Shown here in pieces: positions 7,299 through 16,638 of a DNA stretch of 64,000 nt. The notes beneath the pieces are model-generated. The model worked only from the letters and a program-made list of their open reading frames with translations, was not told where the DNA came from and made no database searches. The DNA is from Blastococcus sp. TF02-8 (GTDB lineage Bacteria > Actinomycetota > Actinomycetes > Mycobacteriales > Geodermatophilaceae): assembly GCF_003319175.1 (NCBI RefSeq), contig NZ_QOHK01000014.1:1-64000 (forward strand), in the 5' to 3' direction. The position numbers were made by a program, and so were the translations under genes. The first letter of the stretch is position 1, and each line of letters begins with the position of its first letter.

Positions 7299-9755
7299 GT
7301 GGCCGCCACTCAATGCAGGGAGGTGAGGAAGACGGCGCTGCCAGCTCCAGACGAGCACTTGCTCTGGGCTCTTTCCGGTAACGAGTGTGCGCATCCTGAG
7401 TGCGGTCGGCGGCTGATGCAAGTCATAGACGGGGCCCTAGTCACTGTGGGTGAAGTCGCTCACATCCACGCTCAATCGACCAACGGCCCACGGTATCGGC
7501 AAGACCTGCTGCCGGAGGATGTGGATTCTGCGGCCAACTGTCTTCTCTTGTGTCCCGATCACCACAAGGCTATCGATCGCGGTCGACCACTCCCGGACGC
7601 CGAAGTGCTACAAGGGTGGAAGCGGCGACACGAAGGTAAGGTTGCTCGTGCCAGGGCGTCTCTCACCAGTCTCGCTTTCCCTAAGCCAGTGCCCGAGTAT
7701 CAGACTCGTGATGAACTCACCACAGAAATCGAATGCGGGTTGGCGCAGGTCCATGCCGTCGTACTGGCGGGACTGTCCGGTAACGGCAAGACGCAGATTG
7801 CCGCGGACTATGCGATGCGCACTCAACGTCATCGTCATGTCTGGTGGCTGCGAGGAACAACCCTCGAAACATTGGATGCGGACACGAGCGCACTAGGGCG
7901 TGGCCTTGGCGTCGACAGGTGGCCCGACGAAGACCCTATTCGTTACGCTGGCAGGATACTGAGCGCGCTCGCTTCGTCGGAGGCGGGCCTGCTAGTCATC
8001 GACGACCTTGCCGACGAGGTCCTCCCTCTTCTTCAGTATGTGACCTCAAGTCTTGACTTGATAATTACATCCAAATCGCAAAGCTGGCCAGGCTATCCCG
8101 TAGTTCGCATCCCCATAGTAGACGCACAGGTGGGGCGCGGGATCTTTAGGTCCATTACAGCCCGAGTGGTGGATTCAGAGATCGAGGACGCGATCCTCGA
8201 TGTATGCGCTGGCTCTCCGTTGGCAATCGCCCAGTCCGCCTCGTATCTCGATGAGACAGGCATGGACGCCGGTCGCTTCCTCGGCCTATTTGCCGCCAGT
8301 CGGGCCCGATTGCTAGACAGGGGAAAACTTCCGGGGCATGGGGGGCTGGCTGCATCCGTAAGGCTGTCTCGCGAGGCCTTGGACGGGACGACGCGGTCCG
8401 TCCTTGACCTTCTTGCCGTGCTAGGCCCTGGACCTTTTCCTATTGTCGCTATGCCAGAATTGCAGACACTACTACCAGCGCTCGGCGACGATTTAGCTCT
8501 AGAGGACCACTTGGCCTCGTTGAGAAAGTTCTCTCTTATTGAGCGTGGGCCGAAGGGTGTAGCCCTTCACGAGCTGGTTCGAGATATTGCGCGTGAGGTG
8601 CAAGGCCCCAACGAGCGTCGTTCCGCTGTGGTGCTGGCAGCCGCAGCGCTGCATGTTCTGGTGCCGGAGGATCCGTCACGTGATGCTGATCTGGTGGAGT
8701 TCGACTCTGTCGCCGGCCACGTGGACGCAGTCCTTGGGGAGTTGCGGGGCGAGGCTGCAATAGCGCCGCCCTTCACCGGCTGGCTAGCGAACAAATTCGG
8801 CCTCTACCTTCAAGCGCGCGGCCAGGACCGAAGGGCGGAAACGGTATTCCGCTCTGCTATCGAGGTCGTCGAGCGCGGGAGGGATGAGGATCGCTACGGG
8901 TTGGGTTCGCTGTATCACAATCTAGGGACAATCCTACAGGATGACGACAATCTAGATGGTGCCGAGGATGCCTTCAAGCACGCGCTAGACCTCAAGCAGC
9001 GCGAGGATGCAGATTCTCTACCGGCAGCCATAACGCTCTCCTCTCTTGCGATGGTGCAGTGGAAACGGGGGAACTACGCGGAGGCGCGTCAGCTGTTAGA
9101 GCGGGCGCTTCTCGTCTATGAGAGGGAGGGCGATGTCCCTCGAGCTGCAGATGCACTGCAAGACCTTGCAGGAATCATAAAGACCGCCGATCCTGCGGCC
9201 GCGCTGCGGCAGCTTCGAGAGTCCGTGACCCTTGCGCGGACCGCCGCGGTCGCGTGGCCGGAAGTGTGCATAGGGCTTGGGCGCATAGCGGAAGTTCACG
9301 AGGACGACGGAGACTTCGACGCCGCGCTGGGCTGTCTTGATGAGGCAGTTGAGATCTCCAGGGCGAACTTGGCAAATCATCGGCTTGCTTCGGCGCTTGC
9401 ACAACGGAGCCATCTGAGAGCAGTGCGAGGCGAACTCCCCGAGGCTATTGCCGACGGCGAGGAAGCACTGTCGGTGATGGTGATGGTCGAGCCTGCCGGG
9501 GGTCTTGGTAGCGGAAGAAGGCGCGGAGACCTTGGAATCGTCCACTTCCAAGCAGGAAACCTCGATAGGGCCGTTGATCTGGTTGTTGAGTCCTATACCG
9601 AGATATCACGCCTCGTAAGGCGCGGGCATCATTCGGAAGTTATAGCGTTCGGCATCCTGTGTCGGGCGCTGGACTTCTGTGCGGGTCGACCAGACCTACT
9701 TGCGCGGCTAGTAGGACTGCTCGAAGCGGTCGGGGAGCAAGAAGCGCACGACTAG
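7299..9755 (+). CDS. HNH nuclease - STAND NTPase - TPR protein (putative defence NLR)
   Basis: 818 aa from GTG 7299 (GTG 7323 is an in-frame alternative). Residues ~28-105 carry a zinc-type HNH/beta-beta-alpha-Me layout: CAHPEC, VGEVAHIHA, then NCLLLCPDHHKAID. Residues ~135-300 are a P-loop STAND/NB-ARC-like NTPase: VLAGLSGNGKTQIAADYA is Walker A, LLVIDDLADEVLP is Walker B, DLIITSKSQ is sensor-like, and CAGSPLAIAQSASYL is the GxP motif. From ~500 onward come several TPR-like repeats (LGTILQDDDNLDGAEDAFKHAL, LAMVQWKRGNYAEARQLLERAL). This is NLR-like: effector, switch, ligand-sensing repeats. The codon choice is far less GC-biased than its neighbours, a sign of separate acquisition. I infer a phage-defence role from architecture and location in a conjugative element. 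Confidence 0.75.
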   Translation: MAATQCREVRKTALPAPDEHLLWALSGNECAHPECGRRLMQVIDGALVTVGEVAHIHAQSTNGPRYRQDLLPEDVDSAANCLLLCPDHHKAIDRGRPLPDAEVLQGWKRRHEGKVARARASLTSLAFPKPVPEYQTRDELTTEIECGLAQVHAVVLAGLSGNGKTQIAADYAMRTQRHRHVWWLRGTTLETLDADTSALGRGLGVDRWPDEDPIRYAGRILSALASSEAGLLVIDDLADEVLPLLQYVTSSLDLIITSKSQSWPGYPVVRIPIVDAQVGRGIFRSITARVVDSEIEDAILDVCAGSPLAIAQSASYLDETGMDAGRFLGLFAASRARLLDRGKLPGHGGLAASVRLSREALDGTTRSVLDLLAVLGPGPFPIVAMPELQTLLPALGDDLALEDHLASLRKFSLIERGPKGVALHELVRDIAREVQGPNERRSAVVLAAAALHVLVPEDPSRDADLVEFDSVAGHVDAVLGELRGEAAIAPPFTGWLANKFGLYLQARGQDRRAETVFRSAIEVVERGRDEDRYGLGSLYHNLGTILQDDDNLDGAEDAFKHALDLKQREDADSLPAAITLSSLAMVQWKRGNYAEARQLLERALLVYEREGDVPRAADALQDLAGIIKTADPAAALRQLRESVTLARTAAVAWPEVCIGLGRIAEVHEDDGDFDAALGCLDEAVEISRANLANHRLASALAQRSHLRAVRGELPEAIADGEEALSVMVMVEPAGGLGSGRRRGDLGIVHFQAGNLDRAVDLVVESYTEISRLVRRGHHSEVIAFGILCRALDFCAGRPDLLARLVGLLEAVGEQEAHD

Positions 9756-9811
9756 TGCGGGCCTCAACGCTTAGCGGATACGATCCGTCGCCACACGAGA
9801 GCAGGTTTCCC

Positions 9812-9850
9812 TGCCGCCGCCTTCAGGGGACGGGCTGCCTGGCGGTGGCA
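9812..9850. terminator. Weak stem-loop between convergent STAND and traA genes
   Basis: TGCCGCCGCC (9812-9821) can pair with GGCGGTGGCA (9841-9850) with one G-U pair and a 19-nt loop. It sits between two convergent genes, where a bidirectional terminator is expected. No T-run follows. Confidence 0.3.
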
Positions 9851-9878
9851 CGAGCTTTGAGAGGCACCTGCTCACGAA

Positions 9879-12800
9879 TCACAACCCTTGGCGTGGCCGC
9901 GGCCGAGCTGGGAGGCGAGGGATTCGGCCCGCGGACGCACCTCGCTGGGCTGCCTGCACACTGTCGCCCAGCGTTTCCGGCCCTGTCTCTCTGTGGGACA
10001 TGCCGGGGACGGAGGCCTCCACCCTCGGGTCAGTGGCCAGCTCGGGCAGCCGATCGGGCGGCCTTGTGCGGGCCGGCACGTGAGCATCTTCGGTCCGCGC
10101 TCGAGCGGCGTCGAAGACTTCGGACAGTGCGATATCGGGCGCGATGCTGGTGCGGGCCACGACGTGGGTGAGGTGCGCCGGCCAGCTCTCGCCGGGGAGG
10201 GCGGCGATGACCTCGGCGGCGCGGCGAGCGGCGTGGACCTGGCCTTCGACGGTGTCGAACCGGTCGGCGTAGACGGCGACGCGGGCGTCGATGAGTGCGC
10301 TGGCCAGGCTGTCGGAGGCCGCGAGGGCCCGACGCAGAGCGGCGGCGCCGGCCGTCTGCAGCAGCTCGGCGGGGTCCTTGCCGGTCGGAATGGCGAGGTG
10401 GCGGGGATCGTCACCACGGGCGGTGAGCTGCCAGAAGATCCGCTGGGCGGCCCGCTGTCCAGCCCGGTCGGCGTCGGTGGCGACGATGATCCCGGGCTTT
10501 CCGCCGCCGATGAATGGGCGTAGCGCGTCGGCCTGTGCGTCGGTGAAGGCCGTGCCCAGTGGGGCGATGCCGACGTAGTCGCCGTCGCCGGCGAGGGTGA
10601 CTGCCAGCGCGTCGAGGGGACCTTCCACGAGGACCGGGACGGCGCCGGCAGCCAGGGCCGCAGCGCCTTCGGTCAGGCCGTACAGCTCGCTGCCCTTGGT
10701 GAACAGCTCGGTCTCCGCGGTGTTGAGGTACTTGGGGACGGCGTGGTCCCCGTCCTCGTCGTGGCCGGGGTTGCGGCGGCCGATCCAGCCGTGGATCTCC
10801 TCGCCGTCGCGGATGGCGAAGACCAGCCGGTCGCGGAAGCGGTCGATGACCCGGCCGGTGGATGCGTAGCTGCCAAGGCCGGCGGCGACGATCTCGGCGT
10901 CCGTGGCGCCGAGGCGGCGCAGGTGGCTGGTCAGCGCGGTCCAGCTGTCGGGGGCGTAACCCACGGTGAACCGGTCCTCTCCCGCCAGATCAGTGCCGAG
11001 CCGGTCTGCGAGGTAGGCCGGTGCCCAGGAGCCGCTGTAACGGGCGGTGAAGAAGTCGGCTGCCTGCTGGTTGAGCTCCAGGAGACGGTCCCGGTCAACG
11101 CGAACTCCCTCTTTGGCAGCCCGGTCAGTTGCGGCTCGGTAACCCGGGTTGGAGGCCCGGCGGTCGGTCTGTGCCGAGACGTGATGCTCGTCACCGGCCA
11201 GGTCGTCCCCGTACAGGTCCTCATGGAGAAGTTCGGTGTCGTCGGGTTCCACCAGACCGGCCAGCCAGTCGTCGTCGGCAACTCCGTCGGCTGTGGGCAG
11301 GCGTTCGAGGTCGGACGACGACGTCGGTGCGTGGGCGCGTGCGACGGACGCCGGGTCGATGAGCACGCCGACTCGCCACACCAGGGCGGTGGCCAGCTCG
11401 TCCGGGCGCAGTTGGTCGTCGTCGGGATGACCGGCGCGCAGCAGGTCATGGGCTGTGGACAGCACCTGGTCGGGCTGCCAGCCGGCGTGGCGGGAAGCGG
11501 CGACGGCGGCGACCAGCGCGGGCCAGGCTGGGTCGGCGACCACCCGCTCGGCGGCTGCGGGGCCGACGACGTCGGCCAGGACGCGGCTCCAGTCCGGGCG
11601 CAGCGCCTCGGAGACGGAGGTGCCGGTGGCTGTCATCGCGGCGGGGGAGAGGTGCCCGCACAGTCGCCACCACAGCGCGGCGGCGGGCTGCTCGTCCGGC
11701 AGGGGACGTTCGGCGGCGACGGCACGGGTGAGCGCGGTGATGTCGATGCTGGCGCGGTCGGCGGCGGCGAGCCGCTCGGCCAGGACCGGCCAGTAGGGGT
11801 CGCCGGCGATGCGTGGGTCGATGCTGTCGACGAGCGGCGCCCAGCGCGCGGTGAGCGCGCGCCCGTCGCCGAGCAGCCGCGTGACGCGGTCGTCAAGCGC
11901 CCGCTGGGCCCGGGCGTCAGCGGCGCGCGGCAGCGCCGGGCCGGTGGGACGGCGGTCGGCATCGTCAACGCCGTGGGCGGTGCGCCAGACGGCGAGATCG
12001 GCGACCAGCTGGGGATCGCGGTCGATCAGCGGAAGCGCCCACGCGGGCGCGCTGGTGGGGGTCCAGGCGCGTGCACGGGCGGCGACATCGGCGGCCGGTG
12101 AACTCACCTGGTCGGCGGAGTTGGCGAGGTAGGGGCCCCACGCGAGGTCGTCGCCGAGCGTCTTCGGAAGGCCGGGCAGCCACGGCAGGGGGCCGGTTCC
12201 GGGCGAGTGGCGCCCGGTGGGGTCGATACGCCAGTCCAGGACCGCGGCCACATCGCGGGCGTCGTCCAGACGTCGATCCGAGGCCAGGGCCTGCCGGAGG
12301 ACATCGGAGGGATCACGACCGGAGACGGCGCACAGCGCCAGGTGCGCGCGCAGGACGGGGTAAGCCGCCTGCGTGGTCAGGCCCGGCATCGCGGCGTCGG
12401 CGGCAGCGTCGATGGCCTCGAGAGCCTCTAAGCCCAGGCGCTCCTCCGCGGCGGTGTTGAGCGCGTCGTAGTACCGATCTGCGGCGCAAGCGAGCAGAGC
12501 GGTGGGATCGGCCAGCGCACGGGCCTGGCTGGTGGCCGAGGTCGGGGCGCCGTCGCGAGCCAGCACACGAGTCAAGACGTCGACGGCGGTGGGCGGCAGC
12601 AGCGCGTCGCGGGTGATCACGCTGTGCGGGTCGCCGTCGCCGGCGGTCGTGAGGAAGAGGTGGTTGGCGTGCCGACCGCGGGTCAGGGCGACGTAGAGCA
12701 GCTGGCGGGACTCCTCGCCGGTGGCGACGGTGTAGCAAGTGTCGGCGGTAAGGCCTTGTGCGCCGTGCACGGTGGTGGCGTAGCCCAGGCTGACGTGGTC

Positions 12801-15488
12801 ACTGACGTAGTCGGCGGGCAGGGTGAGGCGCCGTCCGGTGCGCTGGTGGACGACGTCGAGGGCGCCGGTGTCGCGGACGGCGGTGACCGTGAACCGGTCG
12901 CCGTTTTTGACCCAGTCGGTGGCGCCGATCGGGAGGGTGCGCTGGTTGCGGCGGGTGATGACCGCATCGCCGGCGGAGACCTGCGAGGCGTCGGCGAGGG
13001 TGACCTGGGGACCGATCGCGCCGTTCTGCTGGGCGAGGCGGTCGCGGCGGGCGCGGGTGTTCAGTTCGGCGACCAGCTCGCGGGTGGGCGCCAGCATGAT
13101 GGCGTCGCGCCCGGCGGCGCGGTCGGTCGACCAGGCGGTGTAGGCGTCGTCGGTGACCGTGGCCAGGTCGCCGACGTGCACCCGTCCGTGATCGATGTAG
13201 TAGGCGAGGGCGGCCGGGTCGCCGTCGCGCAGCGCCAGGGACGCGGCGCCCTCGGCGTGGTCAGGAGCGCCGGTGTCGGGGTCGGTGAAGCGCAGGACCT
13301 GCGAGAGGGTGACCGCACCATGGGTGGCGACGATGTCGCGCAGCACTCCGCCGGCGCCGATCGCCGCCAGCTGCTGGTCATCGCCGATCAGCCGGACCGA
13401 CCCACCGGCCTCGGTGACGAACGCGATCACGCGGGCCAGGTCGGAAGTGCTGGCCATGCCGGCTTCGTCGATGACCACGAGGCTGTCCGGGCCGATGCGC
13501 TCGACCCAGGGCGGGACGGCGTTGCCGGTGGCCAGTGCGTGGATCAGCTTGGCGACAGTGTCGGTGTCGGTACCGACTTCCTCACCCAGCACCGCGGCCG
13601 CAGCTGCCGAGGGAGCAAGGCCGACGACGTTCCCACCGTCGGCCCGCCATGCCGCGGACAGCGCACGCAGGGCGGTGGTCTTGCCCGTGCCTGCCGGGGC
13701 CAGTGCCAGTTGCACCCGGGTGCCGGAGGTGGCCAGCTCGCGGACGAGCTGCATCTGGCCGGGGTTGAGCTCGACCCGGTTGGCGGTGGACTCCAGCAGC
13801 GCGACGTCGACGGCCGCAGCCGGCACCACGCGTCCGTCGCGGCGTCCGGCCGCGGCGAGGATGGCGCGCTCGGCGGCGAGGATCTCGGTCGAGGTGTACA
13901 GCGTCGAGCCGGCCACGGTGTAGATGGAGCTGCCGTCCGAGCGGCGCAGCGCCGGGGGCTCGGTCACCGGCTCGCGGCTGCCCAGCGGCGTCGACAGGGA
14001 CAGCGCTCTCTCGACGACGGCGTCGGTGGCTCCGTCGAGGTCGGTCAGCCGGATCGCGGCGGCGCGAGCCTGCCGCTCGGCCTCGGCGCGGACGTGGTTG
14101 ACCTGCCAGGTCGCACGCGAGCTCTGCACCGCCGACAGCACGTGCTGGGCGGTCTGGTCGATCCATCTGCGCGTCGGGCGCTTCGCCTCGGGTCCCCGGC
14201 GGGGGGCGAGTGCACCGCGGAGGTAGTCGCGCAGGCCGCTCTCCCCGCCCAGCACTGCCAGCGCCTCGGTGCGCCAGGCGGCGCGCTGCTCGGCGTTGGA
14301 GCGGGGCTGGTGCTTGCGGTGACGGGTCTCCAGATTGGCCCGCTGTGCCAGGGACACGGCCTCTTTCGGCGTCGGCGGCCGCCCGTGGTCCGCCTGGAAC
14401 GCTGCCGACAGCTCCGCGCGGCGCGTATCGATCGACGCCCGCCGTGACGACCAGAGCCGGGGGAGTTCGCCGTCGACGCCGACGATCTCGCGCACCGGGC
14501 GCTTGCTCGGATCGGCGTCGGAGCGGTCGGCGAAGCGGACGCCGAGCCGCTCGGTGAGCAGGGCCTGCAGGCGGGTGTTGTACCGCTCGGAGGCGGTGAC
14601 GTTGTTCTTGTAGAGCAGCCGACCGTCCAACGCGAGCCACCGCCCGTCGCGGGTCTGCACCTTGTTGCTGACGGCCACGTGGGTGTGCAGATCCGGGTCG
14701 CCGGCCCGCGAGTCGCGGTGGGTGAACGCCGCCGCGATCAGCCCCCGTACCTCCACCTGCGCCACTCCGTTGCGGCCCGTGCGGGTGTAGGCGGCATGGT
14801 CCTCCAACCAGCTCAGGGTGTCTGCCACCGCGTCGGCGTGCGCCTGCTCGATGACGGCTGCGACCTCTGGCGGAGCGATCGCCCACAGCGTGGAGACGCT
14901 CTTGACCGGGCTGAACGTCAGGTCGTACCCGGCGACCGCGGTGGTGGCCTGCCGCGAGATGCGGGCCAGATGACCGGACAGCTCGCGGGCGTCGGCCGGC
15001 GGACGGCCGTAGGTCTCGGCGAACATCGTCGAGGCCAGCTCGGTGCGGATGCGGGCTCGTTCCTCGGCCGGCACGGGGGTATCGGCGGGCAGGCCGAGCG
15101 CGGTGTTGTGGTCGCGGAATGCCCCTGCTGAGCGGCGGTGGAACACGTTGGCCTGCTCATGAATGCGGTAGGGCGCGCCCAGGCGGCTGGCCTGATCGAC
15201 CTCTTGCGCGGTCTTGCCGGCCAACTGCGCATCGCGCTCGATCTGGTCGGCGTTCGGGTGTCGCCCCTCCCCGAACAGCGCGACCATCTGCGCCTCGGTG
15301 ACCCGATCACCGACCGGAAAATCGGGCACGGCGGCAAGCCCGCGTCCCATCCAGACGCCCGGAGCCTCACCCTTCTCGCTGTAGTAGTCGCCCAGGTTGT
15401 CGAACCCGCGGGTCGTGGCGTCGTGCGCAGCCACCTGGCGGGTCAGATACGTGTATCCGTCCCCCGCGGTGAGCTTGTGCAGCGTCAT
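9879..15488 (-). CDS. traA: MobF relaxase-helicase with C-terminal primase/TOPRIM region (TraA)
   Basis: 1869 aa from ATG 15488 (GTG 15491 possible). Residues 1-~350 are a TrwC/MobF relaxase: N-terminal LTAGDGYTYLTRQVA, FSPVKSVSTLWA, and the metal-binding histidines of DPDLHTHVAVSNKV near 268. A RecD/UvrD-like helicase follows, with Walker A LAPAGTGKTTAL near 599, VVIDEAGMAS, and a late motif LGYATTVHGAQGLTAD. From ~1460 a DnaG-like core appears (FFTARYSGSW, FRDRLVFAIRDG, HGWIGRRNPG), with TOPRIM motifs VLVEGPLDALAV (~1623) and VATDADRAGQ (~1672). Role: nicking at oriT, unwinding, and probably priming complementary-strand synthesis in the recipient. It is transcribed divergently from a small helical protein gene. 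Confidence 0.88.
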   Translation of the reverse strand: MTLHKLTAGDGYTYLTRQVAAHDATTRGFDNLGDYYSEKGEAPGVWMGRGLAAVPDFPVGDRVTEAQMVALFGEGRHPNADQIERDAQLAGKTAQEVDQASRLGAPYRIHEQANVFHRRSAGAFRDHNTALGLPADTPVPAEERARIRTELASTMFAETYGRPPADARELSGHLARISRQATTAVAGYDLTFSPVKSVSTLWAIAPPEVAAVIEQAHADAVADTLSWLEDHAAYTRTGRNGVAQVEVRGLIAAAFTHRDSRAGDPDLHTHVAVSNKVQTRDGRWLALDGRLLYKNNVTASERYNTRLQALLTERLGVRFADRSDADPSKRPVREIVGVDGELPRLWSSRRASIDTRRAELSAAFQADHGRPPTPKEAVSLAQRANLETRHRKHQPRSNAEQRAAWRTEALAVLGGESGLRDYLRGALAPRRGPEAKRPTRRWIDQTAQHVLSAVQSSRATWQVNHVRAEAERQARAAAIRLTDLDGATDAVVERALSLSTPLGSREPVTEPPALRRSDGSSIYTVAGSTLYTSTEILAAERAILAAAGRRDGRVVPAAAVDVALLESTANRVELNPGQMQLVRELATSGTRVQLALAPAGTGKTTALRALSAAWRADGGNVVGLAPSAAAAAVLGEEVGTDTDTVAKLIHALATGNAVPPWVERIGPDSLVVIDEAGMASTSDLARVIAFVTEAGGSVRLIGDDQQLAAIGAGGVLRDIVATHGAVTLSQVLRFTDPDTGAPDHAEGAASLALRDGDPAALAYYIDHGRVHVGDLATVTDDAYTAWSTDRAAGRDAIMLAPTRELVAELNTRARRDRLAQQNGAIGPQVTLADASQVSAGDAVITRRNQRTLPIGATDWVKNGDRFTVTAVRDTGALDVVHQRTGRRLTLPADYVSDHVSLGYATTVHGAQGLTADTCYTVATGEESRQLLYVALTRGRHANHLFLTTAGDGDPHSVITRDALLPPTAVDVLTRVLARDGAPTSATSQARALADPTALLACAADRYYDALNTAAEERLGLEALEAIDAAADAAMPGLTTQAAYPVLRAHLALCAVSGRDPSDVLRQALASDRRLDDARDVAAVLDWRIDPTGRHSPGTGPLPWLPGLPKTLGDDLAWGPYLANSADQVSSPAADVAARARAWTPTSAPAWALPLIDRDPQLVADLAVWRTAHGVDDADRRPTGPALPRAADARAQRALDDRVTRLLGDGRALTARWAPLVDSIDPRIAGDPYWPVLAERLAAADRASIDITALTRAVAAERPLPDEQPAAALWWRLCGHLSPAAMTATGTSVSEALRPDWSRVLADVVGPAAAERVVADPAWPALVAAVAASRHAGWQPDQVLSTAHDLLRAGHPDDDQLRPDELATALVWRVGVLIDPASVARAHAPTSSSDLERLPTADGVADDDWLAGLVEPDDTELLHEDLYGDDLAGDEHHVSAQTDRRASNPGYRAATDRAAKEGVRVDRDRLLELNQQAADFFTARYSGSWAPAYLADRLGTDLAGEDRFTVGYAPDSWTALTSHLRRLGATDAEIVAAGLGSYASTGRVIDRFRDRLVFAIRDGEEIHGWIGRRNPGHDEDGDHAVPKYLNTAETELFTKGSELYGLTEGAAALAAGAVPVLVEGPLDALAVTLAGDGDYVGIAPLGTAFTDAQADALRPFIGGGKPGIIVATDADRAGQRAAQRIFWQLTARGDDPRHLAIPTGKDPAELLQTAGAAALRRALAASDSLASALIDARVAVYADRFDTVEGQVHAARRAAEVIAALPGESWPAHLTHVVARTSIAPDIALSEVFDAARARTEDAHVPARTRPPDRLPELATDPRVEASVPGMSHRETGPETLGDSVQAAQRGASAGRIPRLPARPRPRQGL

Positions 15489-15708
15489 CACGACCCGACA
15501 ATCGTGAGCACCTCTGCCACGCTCCGTCCCCGCGGCGTATCACCAAGCGGCGGTCCGGGCCGTGATGCATGAGGTGTGTCAAGTCGGAGGGGTCGGGGTG
15601 ACGCCGGCTCCAGACGTCGGCCTGCTGGGGTGACGCTCGAACCGGGAGCCGTGTCATGAGGGCGTGTGACGATCCGGCGGTCGGGCAGCTGAGCGAGCGG
15701 AGGAAGCG
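15489..15708. promoter_or_regulatory. Divergent region upstream of traA (candidate oriT/promoters)
   Basis: This 220-bp gap separates the relaxase gene from the divergent small gene. In MobF elements the nic site usually lies close to the relaxase gene, so it is the best candidate for oriT here. I see no convincing long inverted repeat. The assignment is positional. Confidence 0.25.
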
Positions 15709-16047
15709 GTGGTCAGAACGGTGAGTCGGCAGGCGGCGGCGCTGACGAAGGCGCGGGAGCGACGACGGGCCCTGGACGCTGCCCGCGATGAACAGGACCG
15801 CCGGGTCGAGGAGGCGACGGCCGAGGCGCTGGTAGCCCTGGAGGCGCGACGGGAGGCCGAGCAGGGACTGCAGGCGGCGACGGCGACGCTCGGCGAGACG
15901 CTGCGCGCACTCCTGGCCGAGGATGTCTCGGCCGAGCGGGCGGCCGCGCTGCTGGAACTGGATACCGCCGAGGTACGGCGGCTGACGAAGATGACCGAAC
16001 GGCCAGCGGCCACTCCGGCGAGACCGGTGGCGACGGGGAGTTCCTGA
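15709..16047 (+). CDS. Small helical protein divergent from traA (possible relaxosome accessory)
   Basis: 112 aa from GTG 15709 with GGAGG at 15699-15703. It is highly charged and almost entirely helical (RERRRALDAARDEQDRRVEE), with coiled-coil character through residues ~10-70 and a C-terminal segment AALLELDTAEVRRLTK that resembles a short helix-turn-helix. Its position divergent to the relaxase gene is typical of DNA-binding accessory proteins of relaxosomes. No named family is recognised. Confidence 0.5.
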   Translation: MVRTVSRQAAALTKARERRRALDAARDEQDRRVEEATAEALVALEARREAEQGLQAATATLGETLRALLAEDVSAERAAALLELDTAEVRRLTKMTERPAATPARPVATGSS

Positions 16048-16235
16048 TCGGCGCAGCCGAGCCGGCCCCGTGACCCACAAGCAGCCGAGGTGACTCCAGT
16101 AGGCCTGCCGGCCGGCGGTCGAAGATCGCAAGTTCCCACCGGGAGCCCCGGGAGCAATCAAGCGCGGCGTCAGCGAGGTTGAGGACTGCGACGAACCGGT
16201 GGTGATGAACCCACGGCCGGTGTCACGATGCGCCG

Positions 16236-16631
16236 GTGGGGCACTTCTGCGGCGACCGGCTGCGGCACGCTCGGCTCGCCGCCGGGTTGACCCGCGAAGA
16301 TCTCGCCCAGCGGGCCGGGGTGCGCTCGGCCGACCGTATCCGGGACTGGGAGCGGGGCGCGCACGCACCGCAGGCGCGGTACGTGCCGCGGCTGGCAGCA
16401 GCCCTCGGCGTTGACCCAGTTGCTTTGTACGACGTCGACCCGGCTCGCCCTACGCTGCGGGTGCTGCGCTTGGCCCGCGGTTTGTCCCTGCAGCAACTGG
16501 CCCAGCTGACAGGCGTGCCGATCATGACGTGCCAGCGCATCGAGCAGGGCCGGGGCCACCGGCACGACCTGACGGCGCTGAACCGGGTGTCCCGCGCTCT
16601 CGGCAGCCCTGCCGGGCGCCAGGACGCGTGA
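16236..16631 (+). CDS. XRE-family regulator with two HTH domains
   Basis: 131 aa from GTG 16236. Two tandem HTH_3-like units are visible: residues ~7-60 (LRHARLAAGLTREDLAQRAGV...IRDWERG...LAAALGVDP) and ~74-125 (LRLARGLSLQQLAQLTGVP...CQRIEQGRG...VSRALG). Such double-XRE proteins are commonly control genes of integrative elements. It lies at the boundary between the transfer module and the mer block and ends 7 nt before the convergent merR stop. Its targets are unknown. Confidence 0.7.
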   Translation: MGHFCGDRLRHARLAAGLTREDLAQRAGVRSADRIRDWERGAHAPQARYVPRLAAALGVDPVALYDVDPARPTLRVLRLARGLSLQQLAQLTGVPIMTCQRIEQGRGHRHDLTALNRVSRALGSPAGRQDA

Positions 16632-16638
16632 CCCGGCG

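Noticed and set aside
9697-9713. TACTT-GCGCGGC-TAGTA, a near match to the island dyad
   Set aside because: It lies inside the coding part of the HNH-STAND gene, far from a promoter and outside the copper island. Treated as chance in lower-GC DNA.
10743-14447. Long open frames on the + strand opposite traA
   Set aside because: They mirror the codon pattern of the - strand relaxase, have no recognisable domains, and show Gly/Asp/Val-rich composition typical of antisense frames in GC-rich genes.
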